Origin: Actinomycetes bacterium
GTDB taxonomy: Bacteria; Actinomycetota; Actinomycetes; Streptosporangiales; Streptosporangiaceae
NCBI GenBank assembly: GCA_023425615.1
Contig: JAFACJ010000940.1
Location: forward strand, 1 to 12,226
Reading direction: 5' to 3'
DNA length: 12,226 bases
A model generated the notes under the pieces. The model searched no databases. It worked only from the letters and a program-made list of their open reading frames with translations, and was not told the DNA's origin. A program made the translations under genes and the position numbers. Below, piece after piece: positions 6,647 through 12,226 of the stretch; position 1 is the first letter of the stretch; each line of letters starts with the position of its first letter.

Positions 6647-6687
6647 GGCGGAGGCGGTGAGGGCGACCCGCCCCCACCGCCTCCGTC
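6647..6687 (+). terminator. Strong GC-rich hairpin closing the crotonase-LLM-VOC unit
   Basis: CGGAGGCGGTG (6649-6659) pairs perfectly with CACCGCCTCCG (6675-6685). One further G-U and one G-C pair extend it at the base (6647-6648 with 6686-6687). Inside, after one mismatch, GGGCG (6661-6665) pairs with CGCCC (6669-6673) around ACC. It begins 25 bp after the VOC stop and has no U-tract. Confidence 0.75.
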
Positions 6688-6733
6688 ACTTCGCCGTGAC
6701 CGCCGTGGATCGCCGGAGCCGGGAATCCCTCGT

Positions 6734-6749
6734 ACGACCGAGATGTCGT
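6734..6749. promoter_or_regulatory. Inverted repeat ACGAC-N6-GTCGT upstream of the sensor kinase gene
   Basis: The perfect 5-bp arms 6734-6738 and 6745-6749 are separated by 6 bases. The repeat lies where the -35 region of the kinase promoter would be. It may be a site for the response regulator encoded downstream (autoregulation). This is weak evidence from position and symmetry only. Confidence 0.25.
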
Positions 6750-6758
6750 GTGGCGGGT

Positions 6759-6764
6759 GATACT
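6759..6764 (+). promoter_or_regulatory. Candidate -10 box GATACT for a leaderless kinase transcript
   Basis: GATACT, preceded by T, lies 6 bases before ATG 6771, so transcription would begin at or next to the A of the start codon. No clear SD precedes this ATG and no convincing -35 box is visible. Leaderless mRNAs are common in actinobacteria. Confidence 0.35.
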
Positions 6765-6770
6765 GGGTGG

Positions 6771-7964
6771 ATGTCGGATCGGTTTCGGGGTTTCGGTCTG
6801 CCCGTGCGGTTGTGGCGGTGGTCGCGGGCGGGTGGTGGCCGTCTTGCGGATGTGCTGGTCGCCGTGGCGGTCGCCGTCCCGGTGTTCGTGCCGTTCGCGA
6901 CGGCGCCGGAGGTGACGCCGCTCGGTGTGGTGTTCAACCTCGGTACGGTCGTGCCGCTCGTGTGGAGGCGGCGGGCGCCGTTCGCGATCGCGCTGGTCGT
7001 GGCGTGCTTCGCCATGGGGGTGTCGCTGTATCACCGGCCGGGCCAGATGTTGCAGTACGGCGCGCTGGTGGCCATCTACACCCTCGCCGACCTGGGGCGG
7101 CATCGCTGGCAGCGCTGGGGCCTCATCGGCGTGCTCGTGGCGACGATCCCGCCCGGCGCGCTGCTCATCAAGAAGAACGACGCGGGCGAGTTCATGTTCA
7201 CGCTGCTCCTGCCCATGACGGCGTTCCTGCTCGGGACGCTGGCGCGGACCGCGCGGGAGCGGTCGAACGCGCTGGTGGAACGCTCCGCGCAGCTCGAACG
7301 TGAACGCGAGGCCGAGGCGGCGCGGGCGGCGGCGGAGGAACGCGCCCGCATCGCCCGTGACATGCACGACGTGCTCGCGCACGCCGTCAGCATCATGATC
7401 GTCCAGGCCGAGGCCGGTCCGGTGGTGGTCCGCTCCGATCCCGACCGTGCCGAACGGGTCTTCGACGCGATCGCCGACGCGGGCCGGGACGCGATGGCGC
7501 AGCTGCGCCGCACGCTGGGCGTCCTCAAGGAGGAGCGCGACCACGGTGTACGCGCGCCCCAGCCGACCATCGGCGCGCTGCCCGGCCTGGTCGAGCATGT
7601 CAACCGCACCCGGGTCCATGTGCGGCTCACGGTCGAGGGAGCGAGCCGTGACCTTCCCTCCGACGCCGACCTGGCGGCTTACCGCATCGTGCAGGAGGCG
7701 CTCACCAACACGCTGAAGCACGCCGACGCGCGGACGGCCGAGGTCCGGCTCCGCTGGACCGACCACGAACTGGAGATCACGGTGACCGACGACGGGCGGG
7801 GCCACGACGAAGGCGATCCGGGCTGGCGGCGGGGCGGCGACGGCCTCATCGGCATCCGTGAACGCGTCGCCGCCTGCGGCGGCGCGGCCGAGGCCGGGCC
7901 CCTGCCGGGCGGCGGGTTCCGGGTTCTGGCACGTCTTCCCTACGTCGTGAGGGCGGCCGCGTGA
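6771..7964 (+). CDS. DesK/LiaS-like sensor histidine kinase (HisKA_3 type), 397 aa
   Basis: This is an integral-membrane sensor kinase. About four to five hydrophobic segments lie in residues 25-160 (for example 26-44, 51-64, 69-85, 94-108, 116-134, 141-157). A charged coiled coil (about 160-190) follows. Next is the HisKA_3 dimerisation/phosphoacceptor helix with ARIARDMHDVLAH, whose phosphorylated His is His199. The ATP-binding domain shows the N box EALTNTLKHA (309-318), G1 DDGRG (340-344) and G2 GGDGLIGIRERV (355-366). No PAS, HAMP or extracellular sensing domain is seen, so sensing is probably within the membrane bundle. ATG 6771 is preferred because it fits a leaderless start. An in-frame GTG at 6750 is an alternative. 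The stop overlaps the response-regulator GTG (GTGA), so the pair is co-translated. The signal is unknown. Confidence 0.93.
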   Translation: MSDRFRGFGLPVRLWRWSRAGGGRLADVLVAVAVAVPVFVPFATAPEVTPLGVVFNLGTVVPLVWRRRAPFAIALVVACFAMGVSLYHRPGQMLQYGALVAIYTLADLGRHRWQRWGLIGVLVATIPPGALLIKKNDAGEFMFTLLLPMTAFLLGTLARTARERSNALVERSAQLEREREAEAARAAAEERARIARDMHDVLAHAVSIMIVQAEAGPVVVRSDPDRAERVFDAIADAGRDAMAQLRRTLGVLKEERDHGVRAPQPTIGALPGLVEHVNRTRVHVRLTVEGASRDLPSDADLAAYRIVQEALTNTLKHADARTAEVRLRWTDHELEITVTDDGRGHDEGDPGWRRGGDGLIGIRERVAACGGAAEAGPLPGGGFRVLARLPYVVRAAA

Positions 7965-8614
7965 TCCGGGTGGTGCTCGCCGACGACCAGGAACTCGTCC
8001 GCAGCGGCTTTGCGATGATCTTGAACGCGCAGCCCGACATCGAGGTGGTGGGCGAGGCGGGCGACGGCGCCGCCGCGATCGCCGCCGTGGGCGAGCACGA
8101 CCCCGACGTCGTGCTGCTCGACATCCGCATGCCGGGCCTGGACGGGATCGAGGCGGCGAAGGCCGTGTGCGCCGGGACCCGGACCCGCGCGATCATGCTC
8201 ACCACGTTCGACCAGGACGACTACGTCTACGACGCGCTCTACGCGGGCGCGAGCGGGTTCCTGCTCAAGGACGTGCGCCGCGACGACCTCGTGCACGCGG
8301 TACGGGTGGTGGCGGCGGGGGAGTCGCTGCTCGCGCCCACCGTCACCCGCCGCCTCATCTCCGACCTCACGCGCAACCGCCCGCGCGCCGGCACGACCGC
8401 CTCCGACCGCCTGTCGGTCCTGACCGAACGGGAGCGCGAGACCCTGCGCCTCCTCGGCCGCGGCCTGTCGAACGCGGAGATCGCCACGGCCATGGTCGTC
8501 AGCGAGCACACCGTGAAGACCCACGTGAGCAACGTCCTGGCCAAGCTCGGCATCCGCGACCGCGTCCAGGCCGTGATCGCCGCGTACGAGACACGGCTGA
8601 TCGAGCCCTCCTGA
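7961..8614 (+). CDS. NarL/LuxR-family response regulator, 217 aa
   Basis: The receiver domain occupies residues 1-118, with acidic residues Asp8-Asp9, phosphoacceptor Asp54 (VVLLDIRMPG), switch Thr81/82 (IMLTTF) and Lys103 (GFLLKD). A LuxR/GerE-type DNA-binding domain follows (about 152-213), with LTERERETLRLLGRGLSNAEIA and the recognition helix SEHTVKTHVSNVLAKL. Phosphorylation by the adjacent kinase should promote dimerisation and DNA binding. The GTG start overlaps the kinase stop, a typical arrangement for a cognate pair. The targets are unknown. The membrane and secreted protein genes that follow are candidates by position, and the inverted repeat before the kinase gene is a candidate autoregulatory site. 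All catalytic residues look intact. Confidence 0.95.
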   Translation: MIRVVLADDQELVRSGFAMILNAQPDIEVVGEAGDGAAAIAAVGEHDPDVVLLDIRMPGLDGIEAAKAVCAGTRTRAIMLTTFDQDDYVYDALYAGASGFLLKDVRRDDLVHAVRVVAAGESLLAPTVTRRLISDLTRNRPRAGTTASDRLSVLTERERETLRLLGRGLSNAEIATAMVVSEHTVKTHVSNVLAKLGIRDRVQAVIAAYETRLIEPS

Positions 8615-8627
8615 GGGCGGCTCCGTC

Positions 8628-8662
8628 GCGCGGGGGAGTCGCGCCCCGGTTCTCCCCCGCGT
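8628..8662 (+). terminator. GC-rich hairpin after the two-component operon
   Basis: CGCGGGGGAG (8629-8638) pairs perfectly with CTCCCCCGCG (8652-8661) around a 13-base loop. A G-T pair at 8628/8662 extends it. It starts 14 bp after the response-regulator stop and has no U-tract. Confidence 0.65.
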
Positions 8663-8766
8663 CACCGATGCCCGAAGATCGCTCGTGGCGGCGATCCGTC
8701 CGGCCGCCGGTTCTCCGAGGATCGAGAGCGTAAGAACGCAGGTCTCGGACTCCAGGAGAACCGCTC

Positions 8767-9408
8767 ATGACCAGGATCGCCTTCCACCTCGCCCCCGCCC
8801 TGATGCTCGCGTACGGTGTCGTCCGGCTCATCGACGGCCTTGACGGACAGCACGGGCCGGGACCCGCCTGGACGGTGGGCCATCTGATCTTCCTCGGTTC
8901 CCTTCTGCTGTACGGAGGGGTGATCGCGGGCGTGTACCGCCGTATCCGTGACACGGCCGGTGGTGGTGCCATACGCCGGGTCACGGCGGGCGCCATGACC
9001 GCGGTCGCCGCCTTCGGACTGGTGACGTTCGTCCGCGTCGCGATCATCGACATCGTCGTCGGCCTGCAAGCCGCGGACAAGGCCGAGAAGAGCATGCTCG
9101 CCGACCGGTACGCGGACGTCCCCGCCGTACTCCCCCAGGCGCTCTACGACATCGGCCCGGTGTTCTTCATGGCGGGGCTGGTCGCGCTGCTCGTCCAGTT
9201 CGCGGTCATCACCCCGGGACGGAAGACGGCGGCCGCCCTGAGCCCCGTCCTGGTCGTCCTCGGCTTCGTCGCCATCACGCTCGAGCTGGACCTGCTCCCG
9301 GTGGGCGCGGCACTGATCTGGCTCGCCCTCGTCCCGTTCACCCGCGAGCAGGGCCCGTACGCCTCTGCGTCCCCCATGGCCGAGCACACCGGGGCGAAGT
9401 CCGGGTGA
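8767..9408 (+). CDS. Multi-spanning membrane protein of unknown function, 213 aa
   Basis: I do not recognise the family. The SD AGGAGA (8754-8759) lies 7 bases before ATG. The protein is mostly hydrophobic, with about six likely membrane helices (roughly residues 4-22, 37-57, 74-100, 128-149, 157-173 and 177-192). A short polar loop at 102-126 (QAADKAEKSMLADRYADVPA) is the only long hydrophilic stretch apart from the C-terminal tail (193-213). The tail is polar and probably cytoplasmic. A charged residue lies within or near a helix (Asp95 in VAIIDIVVG), and acidic residues in TLELDLLP sit between helices 5 and 6. The general look is like small actinobacterial proteins often labelled DUF4386-type or hypothetical, but this is not a secure match. 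It follows the two-component operon after a terminator, so it probably has its own promoter, which I cannot define. Confidence 0.8.
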   Translation: MTRIAFHLAPALMLAYGVVRLIDGLDGQHGPGPAWTVGHLIFLGSLLLYGGVIAGVYRRIRDTAGGGAIRRVTAGAMTAVAAFGLVTFVRVAIIDIVVGLQAADKAEKSMLADRYADVPAVLPQALYDIGPVFFMAGLVALLVQFAVITPGRKTAAALSPVLVVLGFVAITLELDLLPVGAALIWLALVPFTREQGPYASASPMAEHTGAKSG

Positions 9409-9465
9409 ACCTCAGCACTCCCCTGTGCATCGGATCTCGCAGGCATTCGATTGTGAGGGAGCTCC

Positions 9466-9930
9466 ATGCGCAAAACCCTGGTCGCCGTCGCGGCGGCCTT
9501 CCTGCTCGTTCCGCTGGCCGTCGCCGGTCCGGCGGAGGCCCGTCCGTCCGACAAGGTCTGTGACCAGTCGGACGGGGCGATGAGGTACGACAAGCGGATG
9601 GAGATCCGCAAGGGCGGGGTTCTCTCGCCCGCGAAGAAGTACCGGTACGGGGCGTTGAAGGGGCGCTGGGTCAAGTCGGTCGGGAACCACGACGACAACG
9701 ACGGGGTCCTCTGGAAGCCCTACGGTCCGCAGAGGACCCGGGTCATCGCGCGGAACGCCACTTTCTGCGTGCTGGTCTTCGACAAGAAGACCGACGGGAT
9801 GGTCCTGCGCAAGACGGATTTCCGTGGCCTGCGCAAGGCGGCCACCGGCAAGCCGGGCGCTGACCTGTGGGGTCTGCGCTTCGACGACAAGGGCAAGGTC
9901 GTCAAGGCGATCCAGCTCTGGAACGTCTGA
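9466..9930 (+). CDS. Small secreted protein of unknown function, 154 aa
   Basis: A Sec signal peptide is clear: MRK, then the hydrophobic core TLVAVAAAFLLVPLAVA, then a cleavage site after AVA (residue 20) or AEA (residue 25). The mature part of about 130 residues is rich in Lys, Arg and Asp and carries only two cysteines (Cys32 and Cys101), which could form one disulfide. It has several Trp and Tyr residues and a C-terminal LWNV. No lipobox, sortase motif, transmembrane segment or enzymatic motif is seen. The SD GAGGGAG (9455-9461) is only 4 bases from the ATG. The third-position GC bias and the signal peptide support a real gene. The gene is convergent with the methyltransferase, and the two are separated by a hairpin. 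No function is proposed. Confidence 0.85.
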   Translation: MRKTLVAVAAAFLLVPLAVAGPAEARPSDKVCDQSDGAMRYDKRMEIRKGGVLSPAKKYRYGALKGRWVKSVGNHDDNDGVLWKPYGPQRTRVIARNATFCVLVFDKKTDGMVLRKTDFRGLRKAATGKPGADLWGLRFDDKGKVVKAIQLWNV

Positions 9931-9942
9931 TCTGATGCCCTG

Positions 9943-9993
9943 AGCCGGTGCGGCGTGCGTACTCCCTTCACGAATGCTCTGCACGCCCCGGCT
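9943..9993. terminator. Candidate bidirectional hairpin between convergent genes
   Basis: AGCCGG (9943-9948) pairs with CCGGCT (9988-9993), and GGCGTGC (9952-9958) pairs with GCACGCC (9981-9987). A 3-base bulge separates the stems and the loop has 22 bases. It lies between the secreted-protein stop and the methyltransferase stop, and could stop transcription from either side. Confidence 0.5.
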
Positions 9994-10037
9994 GTTCCCC
10001 GCCCCGCCCTTGGAACGCCACCCCGCCTCGTGCCGCG

Positions 10038-10613
10038 TTACGGCTTGCCGGGCTTCCTCGCGGTGAAGCGGAACTGGTGTTCGCTCACCTGGTTCACGGT
10101 GGTGTCGGTGAAGCCCGCGTCCTGGAGCCGCCGGCCCAGGGTGTCGGGGTCGAGGGGGACGTAGGTGTCGTCGATGTGGCCCTGGCGGATCAGGTCGGTG
10201 TCGATGGAGTCGACCCCCAGGAGCGTCGCGCCGGGGCGGAGGGCGTGGTGCAGGCGGGTGAACAGCCGGTTCTGCGCCTCGGGTGACGCCAGGTGGTGCA
10301 GCATCGAGAAGCAGGTGGCGGCGGAGAACCGGCCGGACGCCAGGTCCAGGGTGAGGGCGTCGCCTTCGATGACCTCCGCGGGCTTGCCGTTGAGCCTGAG
10401 CCGTGTCTCGGCGGCGAGGGCGGGGTCGATCTCGACGGCGGTGACCTGGGGCGCCAGTTGCAGGAGCAGTTCCGTGGTGAGGCCGTAGCCGGGGCCGATC
10501 TCCAGCACGTCGTCGCCGAGGTCGGCGGTCTCCCGCAGCCAGGGCAGCAGCTCGGTGCGCAGGGCGTGCGCCCATTGCGGGCTGGACAGGTAGGTCAGGT
10601 GTGACTTGTTCAT
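10038..10613 (-). CDS. Class I SAM-dependent methyltransferase, 191 aa
   Basis: Rossmann-fold methyltransferase motifs are plain: motif I VLEIGPGYG (36-44) binds SAM, motif II TAVEIDP (58-64) has an acidic residue for the ribose hydroxyls, EGDAL (83-87) contacts the adenine, and motif IV region CFSMLHHL (101-108) follows. The overall pattern resembles small ubiE/Methyltransf_11/25-type enzymes acting on small molecules. The start region TYLSSPQWAHAL also resembles the N-terminus of such proteins. The start ATG (complement of 10611-10613) has an SD GGAGG (complement of 10621-10625) 7 bases upstream. The product is cytosolic, and the methyl acceptor is unknown. It is divergent from the AraC-family regulator, with a short shared gap, which makes it a likely target of that regulator. 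It is transcribed against all other genes here. Confidence 0.92.
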   Translation of the reverse strand: MNKSHLTYLSSPQWAHALRTELLPWLRETADLGDDVLEIGPGYGLTTELLLQLAPQVTAVEIDPALAAETRLRLNGKPAEVIEGDALTLDLASGRFSAATCFSMLHHLASPEAQNRLFTRLHHALRPGATLLGVDSIDTDLIRQGHIDDTYVPLDPDTLGRRLQDAGFTDTTVNQVSEHQFRFTARKPGKP

Positions 10614-10617
10614 CGCG

Positions 10618-10646
10618 CGGCCTCCGAGAAGCGCACGGCCTCCGAG
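10618..10646. repeat. 11-bp direct repeat, 18-bp period, in the methyltransferase/AraC gap
   Basis: CGGCCTCCGAG occurs at 10618-10628 and again at 10636-10646. The first copy contains the methyltransferase SD. Two direct half-sites in a divergent AraC gap could be a binding site for that regulator, but a local duplication is equally possible. Confidence 0.5.
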
Positions 10647-10667
10647 TGGGGGAGGTTCTGGTGAGGA

Positions 10668-11531
10668 ATGGAGATCATGCCGTCATTAGTTCATGGTGGG
10701 GGTATGACCGGCTTTGCAGCGGCGGCCGACTCGCTGCCCTCCGCGGCCAAGGCGCGGCTGGTGTCCCTGCGCTCCAGGGCGGGGGTCGCCGCCGGGTCCT
10801 ACCCGTTCGAGGGCGACACCGCCGACACGTCGTGGCATCGCCATGACCTGCACCAGCTGGAGTACGCCTTCGAGGGGATCGTCGAGGTGGAGACGGCGAC
10901 GGCGCGCTACCGCCTTCCGTCACGGCAGGCGGTGTGGATCCCGGCGGGGCTCGCGCACAGGACCTCCTTCGACAAGGCGAGGACCGTCTCGGTGTTCTTC
11001 GATCCCGCGCTGGTGCGCGACACCGCGGCCCGTGCCCGGGTCCTGCCGGTGGAGCCGGTCCTGCGCGAGATGGTCATCTACGCCGCGCGGTGGCCGATCG
11101 GCCGTCCGGCGAGTGACGCCGTCGCCGACGCCTACTTCGAGGCGCTGGCCGGAATGGTCCTGGAATGGCTGGACCATGAGCGGCCCTTCTATCTGCCGGC
11201 CAGTTCCGACCCCCTGATCACGGCGGTCATGCGGCATACCGACGCGCATCTGGACTCGGTCTCGCTGGAGGACGTCTGCCGTGCCGTGGCGGTCTCCGAG
11301 CGCACGTTGCGCCGCCGGTTCCACGCGGCGACCGGCATGTCATGGCGCCAGTACCTGCTGCACAGCAGGCTCCTGCACGCCATGACGCTGCTGGTCGGAG
11401 ACGAGGGCACCGTGCTGGGCGTCGCCACGGCCGTCGGGTTCGACAGCGCGAGCGCGTTCAGCCGCGCCTTCCAGGGCTACACGGGGCAGACGCCCACCGC
11501 GTTCCGGCGGGAGAGGCTCCGGCGGCGGTAG
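10668..11531 (+). CDS. AraC-family transcriptional regulator with N-terminal cupin domain, 287 aa
   Basis: The N-terminal sensor region is cupin-like: SWHRHDLHQLEYAFEG (55-70) and AVWIPAGLAHRTSF (88-101), with histidines 57, 59, 62 and 97 available for ligand or metal binding. The C-terminal AraC domain (about 185-283) has two helix-turn-helix units, SLEDVCRAVAVSERTLRRRF (199-218) and the second around VATAVGFDSASAFSRAF (252-268), ending in the family signature GQTPTAFRR. The start is uncertain. ATG 10668 has GGAGG 12 bases upstream, ATG 10677 has GGAG 3 bases upstream, and ATG 10704 gives a 275-residue form with G-rich sequence almost abutting it. The conserved part begins after residue 20 in any case. 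It is divergent from the methyltransferase gene and probably controls it and itself. The ligand is unknown. Confidence 0.92.
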   Translation: MEIMPSLVHGGGMTGFAAAADSLPSAAKARLVSLRSRAGVAAGSYPFEGDTADTSWHRHDLHQLEYAFEGIVEVETATARYRLPSRQAVWIPAGLAHRTSFDKARTVSVFFDPALVRDTAARARVLPVEPVLREMVIYAARWPIGRPASDAVADAYFEALAGMVLEWLDHERPFYLPASSDPLITAVMRHTDAHLDSVSLEDVCRAVAVSERTLRRRFHAATGMSWRQYLLHSRLLHAMTLLVGDEGTVLGVATAVGFDSASAFSRAFQGYTGQTPTAFRRERLRRR

Positions 11532-11545
11532 TCCGGGTACTCGGG

Positions 11546-11571
11546 GTCGGCCGGCCGGAGGCGCCGCCGAC
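11546..11571 (+). terminator. Possible hairpin after the AraC-family gene
   Basis: GTCGGC (11546-11551) pairs with GCCGAC (11566-11571). Three further pairs (GGC 11553-11555 with GCC 11563-11565) follow after a one-base bulge. It starts 14 bp after the stop codon and has no U-tract. Modest support. Confidence 0.4.
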
Positions 11572-11590
11572 GGGAGGAACGGGGCGGAGC

Positions 11591-11619
11591 GGGGGAAGGA
11601 GGGGAGAGAGGGGAGGGGG
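11591..11619 (+). promoter_or_regulatory. Purine-only G-quadruplex motif containing the antiporter Shine-Dalgarno
   Basis: There are 29 consecutive purines with four G-runs (G5 at 11591-11595, G4 at 11601-11604, G4 at 11610-11613, G5 at 11615-11619). The loops are 5, 5 and 1 bases, which satisfies the G3+N1-7 rule on the coding strand and therefore in the mRNA. The SD (GGAGGGGG, 11612-11619) lies within it. Folding would hide the ribosome site. Any function is inference. Confidence 0.5.
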
Positions 11620-11626
11620 CGTGGGC

Positions 11627-12226
11627 GTGGCAACCGTCATGATCGTCATGGTCGCGATCTTTCTCTGGTGTGTCGTCTCCTCCCGTCTGGAGCGGGCGGA
11701 TCTCACCGCCCCCATCGTCTTCGTGGTGGTCGGGGCGCTGCTGGCCGCGGCGGGGCTCGTCTCCGGGCCCGCCGCTCCGGAGAAGCTCAGGCCGCTGGTC
11801 GAGGTCACCCTGGTCTGGGTGCTGTTCTCCGATGCAGCGGGTGTCCCCTGGCGTGAGATGAAGGCAGATATGGGGATCTATGCCCGCTTGCTGGGTATCG
11901 GTCTGCCCCTGACGGTGCTGGCGGGCTGGGGTCTGGCGCTCTGGTTCTTCCCCGGCCTGGGGATCTGGCTCGCCCTGCTGGTGGGCGCGGCCCTGGCGCC
12001 GACCGACGCCGCGCTGGGGCTCGCGGTGGTGACCAACCGGGTCGTGCCCGTGCGCATCCGGCGTCTGATCACCGTGGAGAGCGGGCTCAACGACGGGATC
12101 GCCACCCCGGTGGTCATGTTCGCCCTCGCGGGTGCCGCGTCGGCGGAGGGAGTCCACGGCGCGCCGGGCCTGGGGAGGGCGCTGGCCGAGCTCGGCATCG
12201 GCCTCTGCGTCGGCGCGGCCCTCGGG
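11627..12226 (+). CDS. CPA1/NhaP-type cation:proton antiporter, 3'-truncated (first 200 residues)
   Basis: The frame is open to the window edge, so the C-terminal half is missing. The protein is hydrophobic throughout, with helices alternating with short loops. Two signature motifs are visible: APTDAALG (124-131) and VESGLNDGIATP (150-161). These correspond to the Thr-Asp and Asn-Asp pairs of NhaP-type electroneutral Na+(K+)/H+ antiporters (Asn155-Asp156 here). It would exchange monovalent cations for protons across the cytoplasmic membrane. The GTG at 11627 is chosen because GGAGGGGG ends 7 bases upstream. GTG 11621 and ATG 11639 are in frame and cannot be excluded. The gene follows the AraC-family gene by about 95 bp, with a hairpin and a purine-rich tract between, so it probably forms its own unit. 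Whether a C-terminal regulatory (TrkA-C or similar) domain exists cannot be seen. Confidence 0.88.
   Translation, partial: MATVMIVMVAIFLWCVVSSRLERADLTAPIVFVVVGALLAAAGLVSGPAAPEKLRPLVEVTLVWVLFSDAAGVPWREMKADMGIYARLLGIGLPLTVLAGWGLALWFFPGLGIWLALLVGAALAPTDAALGLAVVTNRVVPVRIRRLITVESGLNDGIATPVVMFALAGAASAEGVHGAPGLGRALAELGIGLCVGAALG

Noticed and set aside
6225..6770. Upstream extension of the sensor-kinase frame to 6225
   Set aside because: It overlaps the VOC gene and the terminator hairpin in another frame. The kinase-like hydrophobic sequence begins after 6771.
6630..7805. His/Arg-rich - strand frame opposite the sensor kinase
   Set aside because: It is a low-complexity shadow of the kinase gene and overlaps the terminator. 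No SD or domain is visible.
8710..8737. Inverted repeat GTTCT-N18-AGAAC upstream of the membrane protein gene
   Set aside because: The arms are only 5 bp with a long spacer and no matching promoter elements, which is likely chance in this composition.
9948..10604. + strand frames opposite the methyltransferase
   Set aside because: The - strand frame has complete SAM-binding motifs and a good SD, and the + frames show no domain.

Overview
The window is about 12.2 kb of very GC-rich DNA with strong G/C bias at third codon positions, GTG and TTG starts beside ATG, tightly overlapping genes, DesK/NarL-type two-component genes and short U-less terminator hairpins. This points to a high-GC actinobacterium, perhaps of the Actinomadura/Streptosporangiales type. 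The order-level guess rests on gene flavour only and is inference.

Region A (1-6621) is a catabolic-looking block on the + strand in two transcription units. Unit 1 holds a 5'-truncated luciferase-like monooxygenase (LLM), a second LLM, an AMP-forming acyl-CoA ligase and a third LLM. The genes overlap or lie about 30 bp apart. The unit ends in a perfect 10-bp hairpin that straddles the last stop codon. A promoter with a consensus -35 box and two imperfect palindromes follows at once and drives unit 2: an atypical crotonase, a fourth LLM with a TTG start, and a small VOC (glyoxalase-fold) protein, closed by a very strong hairpin. The ligase would activate a carboxylic acid as its CoA thioester, the LLMs would oxygenate or oxidise it with reduced flavin or F420, and the crotonase and VOC protein would process the product. 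The substrate cannot be read from the sequence. No flavin reductase, acyl-CoA dehydrogenase, thiolase or dedicated regulator lies inside the window.

Region B (6771-8614) is a two-component pair, a DesK-like sensor kinase and a NarL/LuxR-type response regulator with a GTGA overlap. The kinase gene may be transcribed from a promoter so close that its mRNA is leaderless. A GC-rich hairpin follows the pair.

Region C (8767-9930) holds a hydrophobic multi-spanning membrane protein and a small secreted protein, neither recognised. The secreted gene is convergent with a class I SAM-dependent methyltransferase on the - strand, and a large hairpin lies between them. The methyltransferase is divergent from an AraC-family regulator (10668-11531), and the gap between them carries an 11-bp direct repeat.

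Region D (11532-12226) begins with a hairpin and a purine-only tract that meets the four-G-run rule for a G-quadruplex and contains the Shine-Dalgarno sequence. It is followed by the 5' part of a CPA1/NhaP-type cation:proton antiporter cut by the window edge. No RNA genes, CRISPR arrays, insertion sequences or attachment sites were seen. No stretch longer than 300 bases lacks a gene.
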